Shown: piece by piece, positions 1 to 14,000 of the stretch
Layout: each line of letters begins with the position of its first letter
Position numbering within the stretch: position 1 is the stretch's first letter
From: Branchiostoma floridae
Taxonomy: Eukaryota > Chordata > Leptocardii > Amphioxiformes > Branchiostomatidae
DNA: 64,000 bases
Assembly: GCF_000003815.2 (NCBI RefSeq)
Contig: NC_049982.1
Location: 12,712,917 to 12,776,916 of the forward strand
Reading direction: 5' to 3'
Notes under the pieces: generated by a model
What the model was told of the DNA's origin: nothing
Databases searched by the model: none
The model's input: the letters and a program-made list of their open reading frames with translations, nothing else
Position numbers and translations under genes: made by a program

Positions 1-3000
1 CTTTTAAACAAAGGAATTTTAAAAAAAATTAGAACTTTTTATTAAAACACGGGTAAAATTTAAAAAGTTTGCCACAATTTGGGACTGTCTAATAAAGAAA
101 AGAAAAACCCCACCAAAAGCCCGAATGGTAATTTTTCGGCGAGATCAAGTTGGGAATCAAATTTCTTGAAGGAAGGCTTCAATTTGCTAACCCCTCTCCT
201 CCTGGGAAGATGGTAAGCGAGTAATATTGAGCATGAGGCGTGGAGCCGATTTAGAGACCGAACATGGTAACTAAACCATTTGGTGAACGTGACCAGAAAT
301 CCTCATCCTCGGTAAAACGTTTTTAACATTTCGGTCTCGGGAAGAACTGTCAAAGCTACATGTTGTAGACAGGTAAGAGCTTATCTGACTTTCAAGGGAG
401 AGCACTTCTCAGCTCCCTTAGCTTATTATTTGGCATTTTAGATCTTATAAATCACACAGTAACAGTAAGTGCCCCATGGAAACCTAACACCCACGGTCAT
501 TCGTCAACAGTCTTTAAAGTTTTAACATTAACAACAACAGCACCGCATAAAGAAAGTTTCCTTTTTAACAGTCACAGCACATTCTACTTCTGCAAGTGTG
601 CATCAAATCTATATGACTGCATTACCTCCACCATGCGTTATCGCCAAAATAATCAATCTATGCCAAAAATATTTTACGCCTAATAGATCTTGCTCAGGCA
701 TTAACGCTCCTCTATATCTAGACTGTGTGTAATCGATTTTCAATTAATGGCCCAAGATTCAATCAACAAGGAATAGGCCAGAAGAGGCATTACAACGGTA
801 CTTACCGCTATTTAATGGTTCCATGACCTTGACGTCGCATTAACTGATCCAAAGGTGAGAAAAATTGTCATTTTGTGGAAGATTTATTGGAAATCACGTG
901 ATGCACCGTTGTTTCTACCTCTTTTGTCATTTAGTTTGAGGGTGTGTGGAAGGCTTCATTGTCGTTGAATAGATTAGAATTGAAAGACTAGCACCAATAT
1001 TAATCTACAATGAAAATAAAAAAGAGACTGTTCAAAGAATTCGTCATTTGAAGAGAATTTCCTTATTCGTATAATTTGCATGCATGATTTGCCATCCGAT
1101 GATCAAATTGAAGAATACTTTCTGCTGCTTAACGTGCAGATCATATAAAGCTTCCGTTTATCCCCCATCTGCTCAGTCAACTACGTTACGACCACGAGTT
1201 TAGATGTGTCAGCGACATTTGGGATGGATCCTGATTCAATCAGTGCTATACATGTAGGCGCACCTAGATCTTTATTTTAACAGAAACTTCGACCTCTGGT
1301 ATCAGATCTGTCAAAATGGTTTAATTTCTTTGCTAGGTTATTTTAGTCATGGCCTTAGATATGTCACATTTTTTGTTGCAGGAATAGCTAGCTGCTTTTG
1401 GTTTATTTTGTTCTATCACCAGGACAGCACTAGTCGGGTAACTTAAATTGTCAGCTGAATTGTCAGCCATGATAATTCTTGTCTTGTTAGGTTTCTCTAG
1501 GGGGTGAAACGGTATAAAACTGCCGCCCCACAGTTAGCGCTTTAAAAAACTGAGACAAATTGAATTCCATGCTTTCATGCACTAGGGAATTTAGCTGTTG
1601 TCGTAACTTGCCAGACATGAGTATCACGATCTTTCGTCATTGGCATAAAACTCAACGGCCTTACATCTCAATCCTACCCATCAAAGAAGAGCCTCGTTTA
1701 CAGCAGTCGTAAAACCACGCTAATTCTTGTTGTAAAGTCATGCAGAGCGCTGTCGTAAAATCACGGCGAGACCCAAGACACGCAAGGAATAACGTGCCAT
1801 CAGAAAGGTGTCGTCCATTATCGTAAATAGGCACGTAGTTACATTGCAAGGAGGTGTAACGGCATAATGAAGGAAATAAGTGGGATGGCAGCAGTGCCGG
1901 AGGTCACAACAGACGACCTTTGGAACATCGGAAATAACATATACGATCTCAGGAGTCAAACGTCTTGGCAGGAAGGCGCCTTGGCAAAGCTCTTTGTCTG
2001 TCGAAGTTATGAGGCAGACAGACCGGCCATGACGTTTACTATACCAATAAAAAACCTCACCAAAGGACACTATAATAACAAAGCTAAACTAGGAGACGTA
2101 GATTTCCCTCGCGAGTCGTCAGTGAGCCACCCCTTTATCAGTAGAAATATCATATTGACCAAAGACGCTCCATTACTTTCAACAGAATGCATTTCCTCCC
2201 AGGTAATCGAGTTTTTCCATTATGATCAGTTCTGACTGTTTGATGTGATACAGCCCTGAGAACTACTGGAGGCCCTGATTACATTGCGGCAGAACTATCA
2301 AATCCACAATCCACTCAGGAAGCAATTTGACATCGATGTGATGTCTGTAATTTACATGGTAACCGACCCAGTTTTAAAAACTTCAGGACTTACAAACCCT
2401 AGTCTATGTATGGCTCCGAAGTAAAGCAAGACGCACGAATTTATAAATGTGAAAAGCTGGTAGTGCCAATATGTAGCGCTGACAGCACAATTTTGGTGAT
2501 CTATCTATTCTTGACGGCAATTTCTCTTTCTATCTAGCTGATCCTCTGATATAGTTTTTGCAATAAAGTCATTAGGTATAGCGGCCATTGAAGTCGACGG
2601 TTGGCCATGGATCTATCTTTCTCCAATCATGTCGAACCGTAGCTAATGTCAGGCCGCCCAATAAAGTCTGCAGGGTGTTTCATAGCCTTGGCATACAACT
2701 GCTACAGTCGCACATTTCTCACAACATTAGTGCTATTGGGATCGGAGTAGCTGATAGACTGAAAAACGACCATACAATCTACCGTGTAACACGCATACAT
2801 TATGATTTGCCACATCTTTGCCACGTACATAAGCGGCTTGTGTGCTCAGTAAAAAGAAGCTCAGCATTACTTAGCGAGGTCCGTATTAACTCTGTGTCAT
2901 CAATAATACTGGCATAAATGAGTACATGTGACCACAATTCATGACGTTACTGAGTGCAGATGACGTTTTAGGGACAATGCGTGGACAGCATGAGTCAAAC

Positions 3001-3617
3001 TTCATTAAACACTGATAAATGCTAGCTTCTTTCGTATTTTCCAAGGAAAAGAAACGTTTATTATGATGAAGAATTACCGAGGTTGTGAGGGGTTCAAAAT
3101 GGGTCCATCTATTTTCTCACCACTTTATCATAGCATAGGATTATCTCAAATACACACAAACCGCTTTTTACGTCTGTAGACGGATGATTGTGAATAATGG
3201 CAAGACAGTGTCCATAGGCCAAAAAATATCCAGTCCTGGCTGGCTGGATTTATTCTGGTCCATGGGTACAGAGTATATGCAGTCATCAACTAAGCAAACA
3301 CATGCATAATCATCGCGTATCATATGACAAAGTGTCCAATTAATATGGGATTATACCATTCTTGGCAGACAATTTAGTTTGCTAGTCTAATTGCGGATGT
3401 CACCAATAAATCTTCTTACCATTGATGTCAATACGGGGTGTTGCTACTCTCAGTTTCTGGTGAGGCACTGCATTAAATCGTTGGGTTTTTGCAAGAAAAT
3501 ACAATTAGAAAGTGACGTCGTGTTGATTCTGGTCTCTAAGATTATTAGTAGCTATAAACCATATCTTATCTTTGTTTTTATTGCGGAAGATAAGATGCGC
3601 CAGTTTTAGGTAAAGCT
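1..3617. other. Intergenic DNA, no supported gene
   Basis: I see no exon chain, domain or RNA gene here. Open frames of 60-122 codons occur on both strands (the longest is + 1867-2235), but none has recognisable protein features and several overlap one another antisense. Confidence 0.5.
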
Positions 3618-3936
3618 AAGGGCACAACCCGCCGTACATGCAATTTGTCCGTACGTTTTTTTTGAGAGGCCACGTCCGCCACGTATTTCTGAAAACGGTC
3701 AGGCTGTACAGGGCAGGCGCGTCGCCCGTACTGGCACGGAGCCCGATGGCGCACGAAGTTTTGCCTGCACGTTAAGTTCTACGGCGTGTCTGCGTGCTCC
3801 AAAATCCGTCGGATTCCGTACGAGTTCGTACGGAGGCGTTACTTACCGCTTACGGATCCCAAAAGATTTCCCGCGTTGTGGCACGTTTTGGCACGTATTC
3901 ATTTATTCATTTGCACGTACGGCGAGTTGTGCCCTT
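3618..3936. mobile_element. Non-autonomous TIR element (MITE-like), CpG-rich
   Basis: The left end (aagggcacaacccgccgtac) and the right end read in reverse complement match over about 25 bases with two or three changes, so this is a 319-bp element with terminal inverted repeats. The interior is CpG-rich, repeats gtacg/cacgt-type words, and has a perfect palindrome at 3816-3833 (ccgtacga-gt-tcgtacgg). No transposase frame is present. The flanks (taaagct and taatagct) hint at an imperfect 7-8 bp target duplication, which is not enough to name a superfamily. Confidence 0.7.
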
Positions 3937-4774
3937 TAATAGCTTAAGGAAACTATAATTGAAAAGACAAAGTTATACCATTGAGGAGGGGGACTCGGAT
4001 ATGTGGAAACAATGTTTGTAAAGTTTCAGTTCAAAATAGCTTGCATCGAAATATCAACACTGAACCACAGCCAATAGTGGAAGTTTAAGAAAATAGCACA
4101 ATTGTAACACGGCATGCAAAGGGAGTGTATGTTGTCCACCAACTAGTAATGATAACACAGAAAAGCCGCACTAGAAGATAGCATCTCGCCATCTCCACCA
4201 ACAGTCGATAACGATTTTCTCCACTCAGCATCAGCGTGGGCCTGTATTTATTTTATTAGATAGCCAGGTTCACTGCCAAATTGCCGCCAACATCAGACTT
4301 GACGTTTAATTTACGGGCAACAGCCACGCCACCACTACAATGGGGCCAGGGAAGTGATCGTGGGCCTATTTCTGGCAGATTGGCCGCGGTCCTTATCGAT
4401 CCAGACGGGGGATTCAAGGCAGGAAGGCGAAATTGCATCCTTTCTACTTCATCAACCGCAGGCGGACAAGAAGTTTAGTTGCACCCAGGTTGCTAATATC
4501 GGAGTATTGATCAGACACTTCAGACAAATCTACGTCACGTTTAAAAGAACCATTCTCTTACGGAAGGAGATTTTAAAGCTCTGGCCGGACTTCAAGACCA
4601 ACAGCGCTAAATATGCTCTGTAATATATGGCTAAGGTCTACGTGGTCAATACCATAGTGTTGTATTCTAGGGAACTTAGCCACACGAATGGGAACCTGTC
4701 AAACTCCGGCAGTTTCTACTATTCGTAATGGGGTAATAATGAGCATGTTTTTGTATCACAATGAACTGGTGACT
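3937..4774. other. Intergenic DNA, nothing recognised
   Basis: Overlapping open frames at 4256-4623 run on both strands and in two frames of the + strand. None continues into a plausible exon chain. Confidence 0.4.
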
Positions 4775-5003
4775 GTTCAAGCATGCTTTAAAAATCACTC
4801 GGCTTAGAAGATGCTGTGAGAAAAAACTGATGACTCGGGCGGAAATGAGAAAGCAAGCCGGTCGATTGCTACCACTGCCATCGGCGACATTTCCTCCTGA
4901 TAGATACCTCTCCGAAGGGGCAGATTGGAATAAGGCCAATTATTGCAGCAGTGTGCATCAAGAACACCGCCGACGTGCTCGAGTGTACATAACCTTCGGG
5001 TAA
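4775..5003 (+). other. Possible coding exon (unidentified)
   Basis: A frame on the + strand stays open from just after a TGA near 4772 to the TAA at 5001-5003, with a protein-like composition (for example DRYLSEGADWNKANYCSS near its end). A GT donor (gtaacg) lies at 5000. If that donor is used the exon ends in phase 2, which does not fit the phase-0 exon at 5288, so I cannot join it to the downstream Thr-rich gene. It may be a different exon or chance. Confidence 0.15.
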
Positions 5004-5287
5004 CGACTAGCCTGTGCGTCACGTTTCCTTTCATCCAGTTCCTTGTATCAAAGTTCTTGTTCGTTAATGAATGTTGAAACGTGTTGGAGACCAAATGGTG
5101 TTGTGATTAGACAGGAGAAGGACACGACTTCATCGCGCTGTATAGCTTTAGTTACTACGACTGAGAAAATTTCATGCATGTTAGATGTGCCTTTAGAGTA
5201 TAAAAAGGCAAACTTTAGAAATCCACGGCCTTGAAATCTGTAGACTTTCTTCCGAATGCTTATACATTGCCCATGTTCTACCCATAG

Positions 5288-7476
5288 GGCAACCGTTGCT
5301 TTTTCTCCATCCACCGCACGCCTGGTGCCTACTACCCACGGCCGAGCCCTGAACACTCGTCCGGCGCAAAGAACAACGTCAACAACAACAACGCGGAGAA
5401 AGGGCAGCCATCGCACCGCCACATCCGTCCCGAGGGAAGGCATCCTGACGAGGTACGAAACCGTCTGGAAGCGGTGGCTACTCTCCACCCACCATCTCCA
5501 GATCATCACAAAATACCAGTAGGTTTGCCCAACGTGCTGCAACGTGCTGTACCTGTTAAATGCTTATTGTTTTGCTTTTAAAGCCACTTATGTTGTTTTC
5601 TCACCCTTTCTATGCTCGTCTATCTGCACAGGTGTTGAAGACAGAGCACTGGTATCCTAAGCCGTTCTACCATGTCGAAACGGGCTTCTTCCCGCCTGAG
5701 TGGCTCAAGCCAAGGCCCACCAAGCACGCCCCCACCACCTCCACGCATGATAATCCACCAAAGGTAAACATTGGTTATAAACACTTTTAACCATCAATCT
5801 TATTACGAGAATATGTAACCGAAGTTACGTTACTTAAGTTGACCAGGTCAATGGTCATTGACTTTGTCTTGTCAATAATGTCTCACCTCTTATTTCAGTT
5901 CTAGATATACAAAATTCATCGACCAATCTCACCAGGTAGTTACGGTGTTTTACAGGTCATTCAGAAGCCAACTGAGGTTCCGCGGACGCGCCGGCCCTTC
6001 AGTGGCATCTGGAAAGCCCTTGGGCTGACTACGGAGCAATCCGTAGTACCTACACCGACTCAGCCTGCTACTAGTACCAAACAACAGCAGACCACCACCG
6101 TCAAAGTCACCACGGAAAAGCCCAAAACCACGCGGCTGCCGACGTCAGCACCAAGTACCGCGCCGGGACCTGTAACTCTTAAAAACACCACACCTCTTTC
6201 GACAACTAAAATGGTTCAAACGGCCACTACTCAATCACCGCCACCAACTACCAAGGCGCCTATAGTAACAACAACTGTCCCACATCAACCTACACCGACA
6301 ACTAAGATAGAAAAGACCCTTCAAGCTGTGACCACCTACAAACCATCCGAAACTATGAAACCAGTAATTGCCACCACCCGTAAACCAGCTTCGACCACCA
6401 CCATGTTCGTTCAAGAGACAATAACTAATAAAGCAGAGTCAGAAGCAACAACTCCAAAGCTGGGTCAAGATAAAGTCACCACAGCTAGTCAAAGCTCTCT
6501 GGTCACCCCAACGACAGCTCTTCCCCCGGTAATGTCTACTGCGACTTCGCAAGTTCCCGTTAGCAGCACGTTGGCCAGAAAAACATCAGGGCCTCGTGAT
6601 GCAAAGACGCGTGGAATTATCGTAACTACTGTTTCTCCGGCGAAGATGAAGACCACCATGGAAACTAGTACCATCACACCGAAGACTGAAGTCATCACAA
6701 AGCACACCATTAGTCCCAGTATTCGGGGAACAACGGCTCCTGCTACCCATATTCCAACAGGTACTGCTGACATTACTACTAAAGTAAATCAGATGCAGGG
6801 AGACCAGCCTATACTCAACAACCATATGAAGGTGACACCAGCGGCTACGCAGAAACAAACGGTGACTCCTACAGCTGTGAACGTCCTCCCTTCACCGACA
6901 GCAAAGATACCAACCGAGTCAGCAGTACCAACTTCATCAGTTGAGAAGGCAACAACCACCCCACCAAAGCGCACGGTTCCAGACCAGAAGACGTACCAAA
7001 CGGTGCCCATGGTGAGAATCATACAGGAAGCTGCCGATGTCACAAGTGCTCCCGACATGAAGACGTCGACCCGCCAAGTTCCAACTATGGGATCAAATAA
7101 AACGGAGGCCAGAAAGCATGCACCTGTGATTCAACCTGAAGTGGCGAAGCCCACGTCCGTCAGTACTACCTTGGCACCACATCCGCCACATCTGTCCACC
7201 CGGCCATCTATTGAGTTCGTCGCCACGCCGACAGCTTACCGGACGCCGTGGCACGCCTTCACCTCTGACGACACAACGGGAGCCAATGAAAATGTGTCGT
7301 CCGTCACGGCAGTACAAGGTGACGTAACGGCCTTGGAGACAGCAACCGTGACGTCATCCACGCCGATCGAATTTTTCACCGCAACAGAAAGTATGACGCC
7401 AAATGTCTCTCCAAAGGAAACTAAGCAGTCCACGCTTGCCTCCGTTACAAAGAGCACCGCTGATCAGGAGAAGTAA
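5288..7476 (+). CDS. Thr/Pro-rich mucin-like protein, 5' end not found
   Basis: Three exons join in phase 0: 5288-5518, 5632-5763 and 5956-7476 (stop TAA 7474-7476). They encode at least 627 residues. The acceptors cccatag, ctgcacag and gttttacag and the donors at 5519 and 5764 fit well; the first exon is the least certain and could instead end at a GTACGA donor near 5453. The first part is Asn/His/Pro-rich; the second holds a less repetitive segment (VLKTEHWYPKPFYHVETGFF). The last exon codes about 506 residues dominated by Thr, Pro, Ser, Ala, Val and Lys with many TT/TTT runs, like O-glycosylated mucin stalks or extracellular matrix proteins. No signal peptide, cysteine-rich domain, membrane segment or GPI signal is seen in this part; the start and any signal peptide must lie upstream. 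Function is not assigned. Confidence 0.55.
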
Positions 7477-10400
7477 TGTGTTTGATTATGTACAGTGATT
7501 GAACGTAAGACGTCCACCACATAAATGTTTAACCAGAACATGTGGTAGTGAAATGTACAACGTTTCGTCCGGGAATCTGTTCACGCCATTGGAAAGATAA
7601 GAAGAGGATATATATAGTTTTGCGGTGGACCGAAGAGTGGATTCAGTTCCAAATACGCTTTACTGAAAGAAAATATGCTGGACACAATAAGATGGCCTAG
7701 CTCATTTGTTCGGTGAATAGATGTTTATGGACGGAATAGACTCCAGTATTTGGCGTTTTATACAATGTGGATGTTTGCGTTGAGAATGTGACGTTAGCTA
7801 TTTGTCGTCGAGATCAAGCGATATCAGGGCAACAGTAACAACACGTAGGATGACACATGCAGTGGACAACCCGACTGTCGACAGTCGTGCTACATTTGTA
7901 TCATTGGAGCTATTACAGCACTGAAGTACAAATTTCTGATGTTTCATGTCCGAATAACTTTATCCACATATGCAACATTTCCTGTTCTCCAAATCACAGA
8001 CCAATGTTGGTAAAGTGCTTTCCGTAACGTATGTGTGAAAAAAATCAGTCTTCACGTAACGTTTGGTAATCGATGCATTGCTGTATAAAACCACAAAATG
8101 CCCTATAAAGTCATCGCACATTATCAAGTACCAATCCATATCAAAGCAAAAGCAAAAATTAATCAACAGGTTGTCACTTTTAGGACGACAGCTTTCTACC
8201 GTCACATCTATGTTTTTACACAACATAGTGTTTGGAGACGACTATAGCATTAACCCGCAGAAAGCTGGCCGCATATCTGTAATTTGAGACACGAAGGAAT
8301 CGTTCAAAATAAATAGGGATTTAAAGACAATTTGACTAAAAGGAAACATTTCAACACTTCCAAATTTGAATTAGCATATGGTGTTTACAAAGCTCTCATA
8401 CGATATCCCCAGTAATACAACAAGAATATAACATGGTCATGTGCAGGACAGGCGAACAGGTCGCCGAACTCACGTCGGCAAGTGACTGTTTGCCTACTCC
8501 ATTGTCTCTCGAGACACCAATGGTTTACTTCGCTGCACACCTTGTACATCTTTCCAGAACACCGTATGATATAAAAGTGGAATACCTGATTTTGAGAAAC
8601 GGCTCCTTATGGTATCCTGTCAGAATAATCAAATGTAGCGTTGATACTATAATGAATATAAATCGAGTTAGTGAAAGCATTTTATAATAGATGTAAAAAA
8701 ATTGTACGTTGTGCAAACATTGTCATGTTCTACCACAATCATGATGTTAGATATACTCATTTAGGAACAAACCACACAATAATACAGCCATCTTTTGAAG
8801 AATCACGCAACCAAAATGATACATATCTGACAGACAGGCAAAGTTCCGTGAGATCTGTGTGGAGAAAATGGTAGTTCTAGACAAATGGTATATATAATAT
8901 ATATCTCTCCATAGATGGAGGAAAAGTGTACTATAATGGTATAGCATGTCGATGTGGCAGGCGTTTCATTTTCGTGCAAATAAACCCGAACCAGGCATTA
9001 CCGAGCGTTGTGTCAGTATTTGACTGTTTCTTTGTAGCAAGCAATCGATAGAAACATATTTCAAACACAGATATACACGTTTGTTGGTTCATTGCTATTT
9101 GTCTCTTGTAGAGATGACCGCATCTCGTGCTACACGGCAAATTTCTCCTTTATCAAACCCACTATCCACTAAGCTATTTGTTATCGGAATCCCAAGTGAC
9201 AGGAGGATACTCCCAGTAATATTGGCTTAATGGAACTAACGCTAAACTTGGGGTTCCATTAGCAAGGTATACTTTAATCTTTCCAAGGTAATCAGGGGTA
9301 CTAAGAGAACACGGATAAGGTCAGTTGAAGGTGACAGGGTATGGATGAGCTACTTAAAGGCAGCAATTTACCATACGTTTTCATGGTTTTATCTGAGTTG
9401 ACGCTGCAACAAAGGCAGTACAAGGCAAGGACAAGGGGAAAGAGTCAGGCGCGAAATCAATTACAATGGCAAGGGAACTTTTGACTGACAGGTAGAGATC
9501 TAAGACAGTCACTTACATATATGTTGTATTTTAGGGTAGTATGGGTACCATCCGGTTCGGTCCTATGTTCACTTCTGCTAAAATGCAACCGACTGTATAT
9601 AGTGTATGATAAACGTCGGAGCGAGCTACTATCCGGTTGCCCGGATGGTATCCCAGGCCGATTTTAGGTATGGTCTCATAACGTAAGGTATTTTCAAAGT
9701 TGATCTTAAATGAAAGCTACCTAAAATTTTACAATGAACATAATTAAGATCACAACAAAGAGGTTTGATTCGGTTAAGACAAATTGGTCTGTCATATTCT
9801 ACACCGACAACATCAACAACCCTACTCAACAACCTAGATGGACAGCCTTGGCTGCTCATGTATGTGTTCCAGCAGAACCAATACATGAATGAATAAGTAA
9901 ATGAGCAAGCCTATCAATAAACTGATGGCAGCACTCAGTGTTTCAAGATAGTCCCAGTTTGTGATGCAGGCGCTCATTTGACAGACGTAGTTGGCATCAG
10001 CCCTATAGTTGACCCTACATAACTTCTCGTACGGGTACTAGCCAATTTGTGGGCGATCCGTCGGCAGATTTGCCCATAATCACGTCAACCACAGGAATCT
10101 CCTCGCCTTACATCATCCTCATGTGGCAACCTTGTGACATCCAAATTGACGGCAATGGTTGGTTTCCAAGGTGATCCCATTTAATGTCAATGCTCATTGG
10201 TGCAAAATGAACACCGTAACAAGGCAGGTCCATCAATCATAGAAAACAAAAGGCGTTATTCTGACTGAAGATGATCTTCTGAATAGTGGGTATCAAGCAC
10301 CAAATATATTAGAACTGAAAAGGACCTTATATATCCAAAGTCGGTTTGTGAGCCCAGTCAGTGGCAAAGTTTGTTAAGTACGTGATCACAATGCGAATTG

Positions 10401-10811
10401 ATTTGCTCAAAAGAAAAGGTCATTGTCAACAGACTATAAATTCCGTAAAAATTATTAGCAATAACTTGTGCAGTACTACAGNNNNNNNNNNNNNNNNNNN
10501 NNNNNNNNNNNNNNNNNNNNNNNNNNNNNNNNNNNNNNNNNNNNNNNNNNNNNNNNNNNNNNNNNNNNNNNNNNNNNNNNNGAGAAGCAACAAACTGTCC
10601 TGATCATACTTTCCATTATCTACTTTCTTAAAATCTAGTCACAACAGAGTCAGATTTATTACTGTTTGACAGGGAGCAATGACAGCATTGAATACATACA
10701 TCCAAACAGAATGTTATAATACATTCTTCAAATTCATGTGTGTGAAAAATATTATCCAGTGATTGGAAGAGTAATCCTGTGGAAAGACAGCAGAGCCACA
10801 GGCTCCCTATA
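7477..10811. other. Intergenic DNA
   Basis: This holds the 3' flank of the Thr-rich gene and the 3' flank of STX18. No exon chain is seen. AT-rich stretches occur at 8880-8910. The N run 10482-10581 interrupts it. Confidence 0.5.
10482..10581. other. Assembly gap, 100 N
   Basis: Exactly 100 N, the conventional filler for a gap of unknown size. Open frames that cross it are artefacts. Confidence 0.95.
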
Positions 10812-10817
10812 TTTATT
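10812..10817 (-). terminator. Candidate poly(A) signal of STX18
   Basis: AATAAA on the minus strand, about 270 bases past the STX18 stop codon. It is the first canonical hexamer I noticed downstream. No transcript data support it. Confidence 0.35.
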
Positions 10818-11083
10818 GTAGCATGGGATCATCTAAGGTGGAATCTGAATGACTTTGACTTTATTGACAATGACACAAGTCATTACATGGGTCTGCCTAG
10901 GCAGCTTTGGGCTGGTAGCGGCAGACACTACAAAAATGCGAACGTACATGATAAAGAATTCATCACAAAAAGCATTACAATATAATACAATAAAAATGAA
11001 TTTATACTTGAAATTAGCTTACTACTGGACCACTGGCATATGTTATACTTCCTGGTGTGAACAGAGGAAGATGTTGTGACCTC

Positions 11084-14000
11084 TTAGCTGTACCACTCCA
11101 GGAAAAGCAGTGAGAAGGAGCACATGACCAGGAAGAAGAGGATCCACACACGAAATCCTGCATCCTTCTTCATGGCCTGTAGAAATACAAGATTTCATCA
11201 CACTGGAAGGTTAAACAACAGATCTTTTAAATCAATAATCAACTGGTTTTCTCCTTTAACCTGGTAATAACAGGTAGAGGTGTACTAAATCCTAGCAAAA
11301 ACTTGTACAACTGGTATATTTAATATCATAGCTTGAATCCTTAATTCCAATCTTATTGTTCTACATGCCAAGACACAAATTGAGTAAACCTCCTGTCTCA
11401 TGAACTGAAATGTCACCACATTTATACAGTGACCCAGTTGTGTTGTTCTCAGCTCCAGATGTAGGTGCTGGACTAAAGAATGTTGAAAAGGTTTCAAACA
11501 GGAGGTAGCATCTTTCATCAGCCCACTGTGATAGACTGAACCAGTTCTATCACTGCTCACAAAGGCCCTGATGGATTGAGGCCTACTTCATCTTGACTAT
11601 GTTAAATATCATGGCTTGCTGGGAATGTAATCATCACCTGGGATCTAGCTGTTCCTGGCCAGGAAAGATTTCTTGGACAAGGACAAAAATAAGGCTTGCA
11701 TGTATCTGGTAGATACCCTCTAGCATACAGTTTAGCTAGAAAGATTTCACACAACGTGTGCATTCAAAGACAAAAGTAGTTTTACAGAATTCAAAGATAA
11801 AAGTAGTTTTACAGCATTCAAACACAAAAGTAGTTTTACATCATTCAAGGACAAAAGTAGGTTAACAGCATTCAAAGACAAAAATATTTTACAGCAGACT
11901 TAAAATCAACAACTAAAGATGTCTTCAATCATACAAAGCTAAAAAACTTAGACCTATGATGTAGACTAGAGGACTAACATGAAAAGAGTTCATCTTGTAG
12001 CATTGTTTGCTGTAGTTTCTAGGAAACAGAATAGTTTTCCTCAACCTTTTGGTAATTTCATGATACTGAGGCTCACAAATATGAGCAATGATGAAAGCAG
12101 TGAGATTTATTTCTCTACTACATGTAGGAACCAAACTTGATGCTAGGGCAGTCCACACAGTCACGTTGGTCACAGTGGATGACCATTGTATAGCGTAAGA
12201 GTGAGAAGAGATTGTGACTTTTTCCCATTCATCCTACAAGTTTTGGAAGTGGTGTCATGGAGGTCATGAGGATACATGCATGGGCATTTGGCCCAAAGTA
12301 AATCACTGATTGTCTTGTGCTGCCACAGCTATTGTACCAACACAGCTGACCTCACATAATCCACTATCAGTGCACTGAATGAAAAACCTTTCCATTTCAG
12401 TTATGGCCCTGGTCTAAAGGGATATTATGTTCGTATAACATAGGAGAGGAACAGAAAGCCTTTGTATCTTGTCAGCGTAAAAGCACAGCGAAGAAGGCAT
12501 AAACAAAAAGACTGAGATATTGGATCATATAGCAGAATCAGACTTCAATGAAATAATACTGGCAACAATGCAGAGACAGACAAAAGTGTTGTCCAAGTTG
12601 CAATTGCGCTTACAGATTTCTATTCATTGACAAAGGTACTGATCAATGGCAGCTTGTGCTGTTTCGAGCTCTATATCATCATAACTCTAGAAAATTATGT
12701 GGAACTTTTTATGATATCTCTGACAAGAACAACCTAAAAAACATCCAGTCCAAAAAACATACCCTAGATGTCAGCCCTGTCCACTCATTTGTAATTTCAA
12801 GGTTTAAGTTTCAATCCTTCACTAGAAGCCAGAGCCCAGGGCAGGTAGCTTTGATAGAGCTGGAACTTTCATTTCACAGCCAGTGGCTTTAGCAGGGTGT
12901 ATAGATCAGCTCTGACCTTTGACCCAAAGGTTAATGGCTGCAGACATGGCTGAATGAACTGGTGACTTCACCAGGAGCCAGATGGCAGACCAAGTAATGA
13001 CTTGTGTCCAGGGGGTCTCAATCGGAATATGACAGGGATTTTTTTTAAAGCTCACCAGCGATATATATACACATGTGATGCTGTTCTTCCATCGGTTGAC
13101 AAGGACTGCTTAATATGTATCAGATATCATGTATCAGATACGAGAAACTCATGAATGTGCCCAATATGGCAGGCTTTTTAGTGCAGTATTTGTCAATACT
13201 TTAGGATGACAGTATATATTGAGCAATGCAATGGCATTGACAGGGCAGCTGGCAAAAACTGAAAGCAGTGATAATGATTCTTTATGATGATAACACGAGT
13301 CAAGAAAGTGTCTGTCTCTACATATCAACATTTAAAGATTGGTATTCCATATTGCATACTCTTAAGAGTACAGCACACAAAACCCTTCCACACTTTGTAG
13401 TCCCCATCAGTGGACTCCATCAAAATATCAGAGCAGAACATTTTTAATAATGATCAAATTATCTCTTAAATCCAAATCTTCAGCCAGAGTCACGGTGGAT
13501 CAAGGAGGTTTGTTTGATAGAAGCTTCTCGAGTGGTTAGACATGCTTCAGGGCGTTTTACACTATTCTATAATTGAAAAAAGATAACAGAACCACTTTGG
13601 CAGTCTCACTGGTTAGGGAAACATCTAACTTGAGATGAACGAAGGACGGCTTATATAAAATCCTTGGATGGACATGGTCTAAATCCTCATTATCTGGGGA
13701 AACCTGAGGACAAACCAATCTTGCACACCTTCCTTCAAATATGCAATGCAAAGGAGGTGAATTTAAAAGGCTAACTGGCCCTGTGGGACATTCTGGCAAT
13801 AAACCATCCTTTTGAAAAATGTAAAGACAAAGTATGGGCAAACTTGCCTGGGTGCCATCAATTTACTACAGGGCCCACCCTGTAAAAATCAAAATTTTTT
13901 CAAGGCAGGCCTGGTAGTCATCAAATGACACCCAGGCTATGGGCAAACTTGTAGCCACTGTTAAATCTAATGCAAATGCTGTATTGAGATAATTTGGTCC

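Noticed and set aside
5256-5522. 88-codon Thr-rich frame as the real first exon of the mucin-like gene
   Set aside because: It ends at TAG after a phase-2 donor and joins the next exon out of frame; the alternative frame joins in phase 0.
6489-7457. Minus-strand frames of 73-94 codons
   Set aside because: They are antisense shadows of the Thr-rich exon, whose repetitive codons leave the opposite strand open.
11761-11894. CRISPR-like array
   Set aside because: The 27-bp units are contiguous without spacers and the genome is animal; it is a minisatellite.
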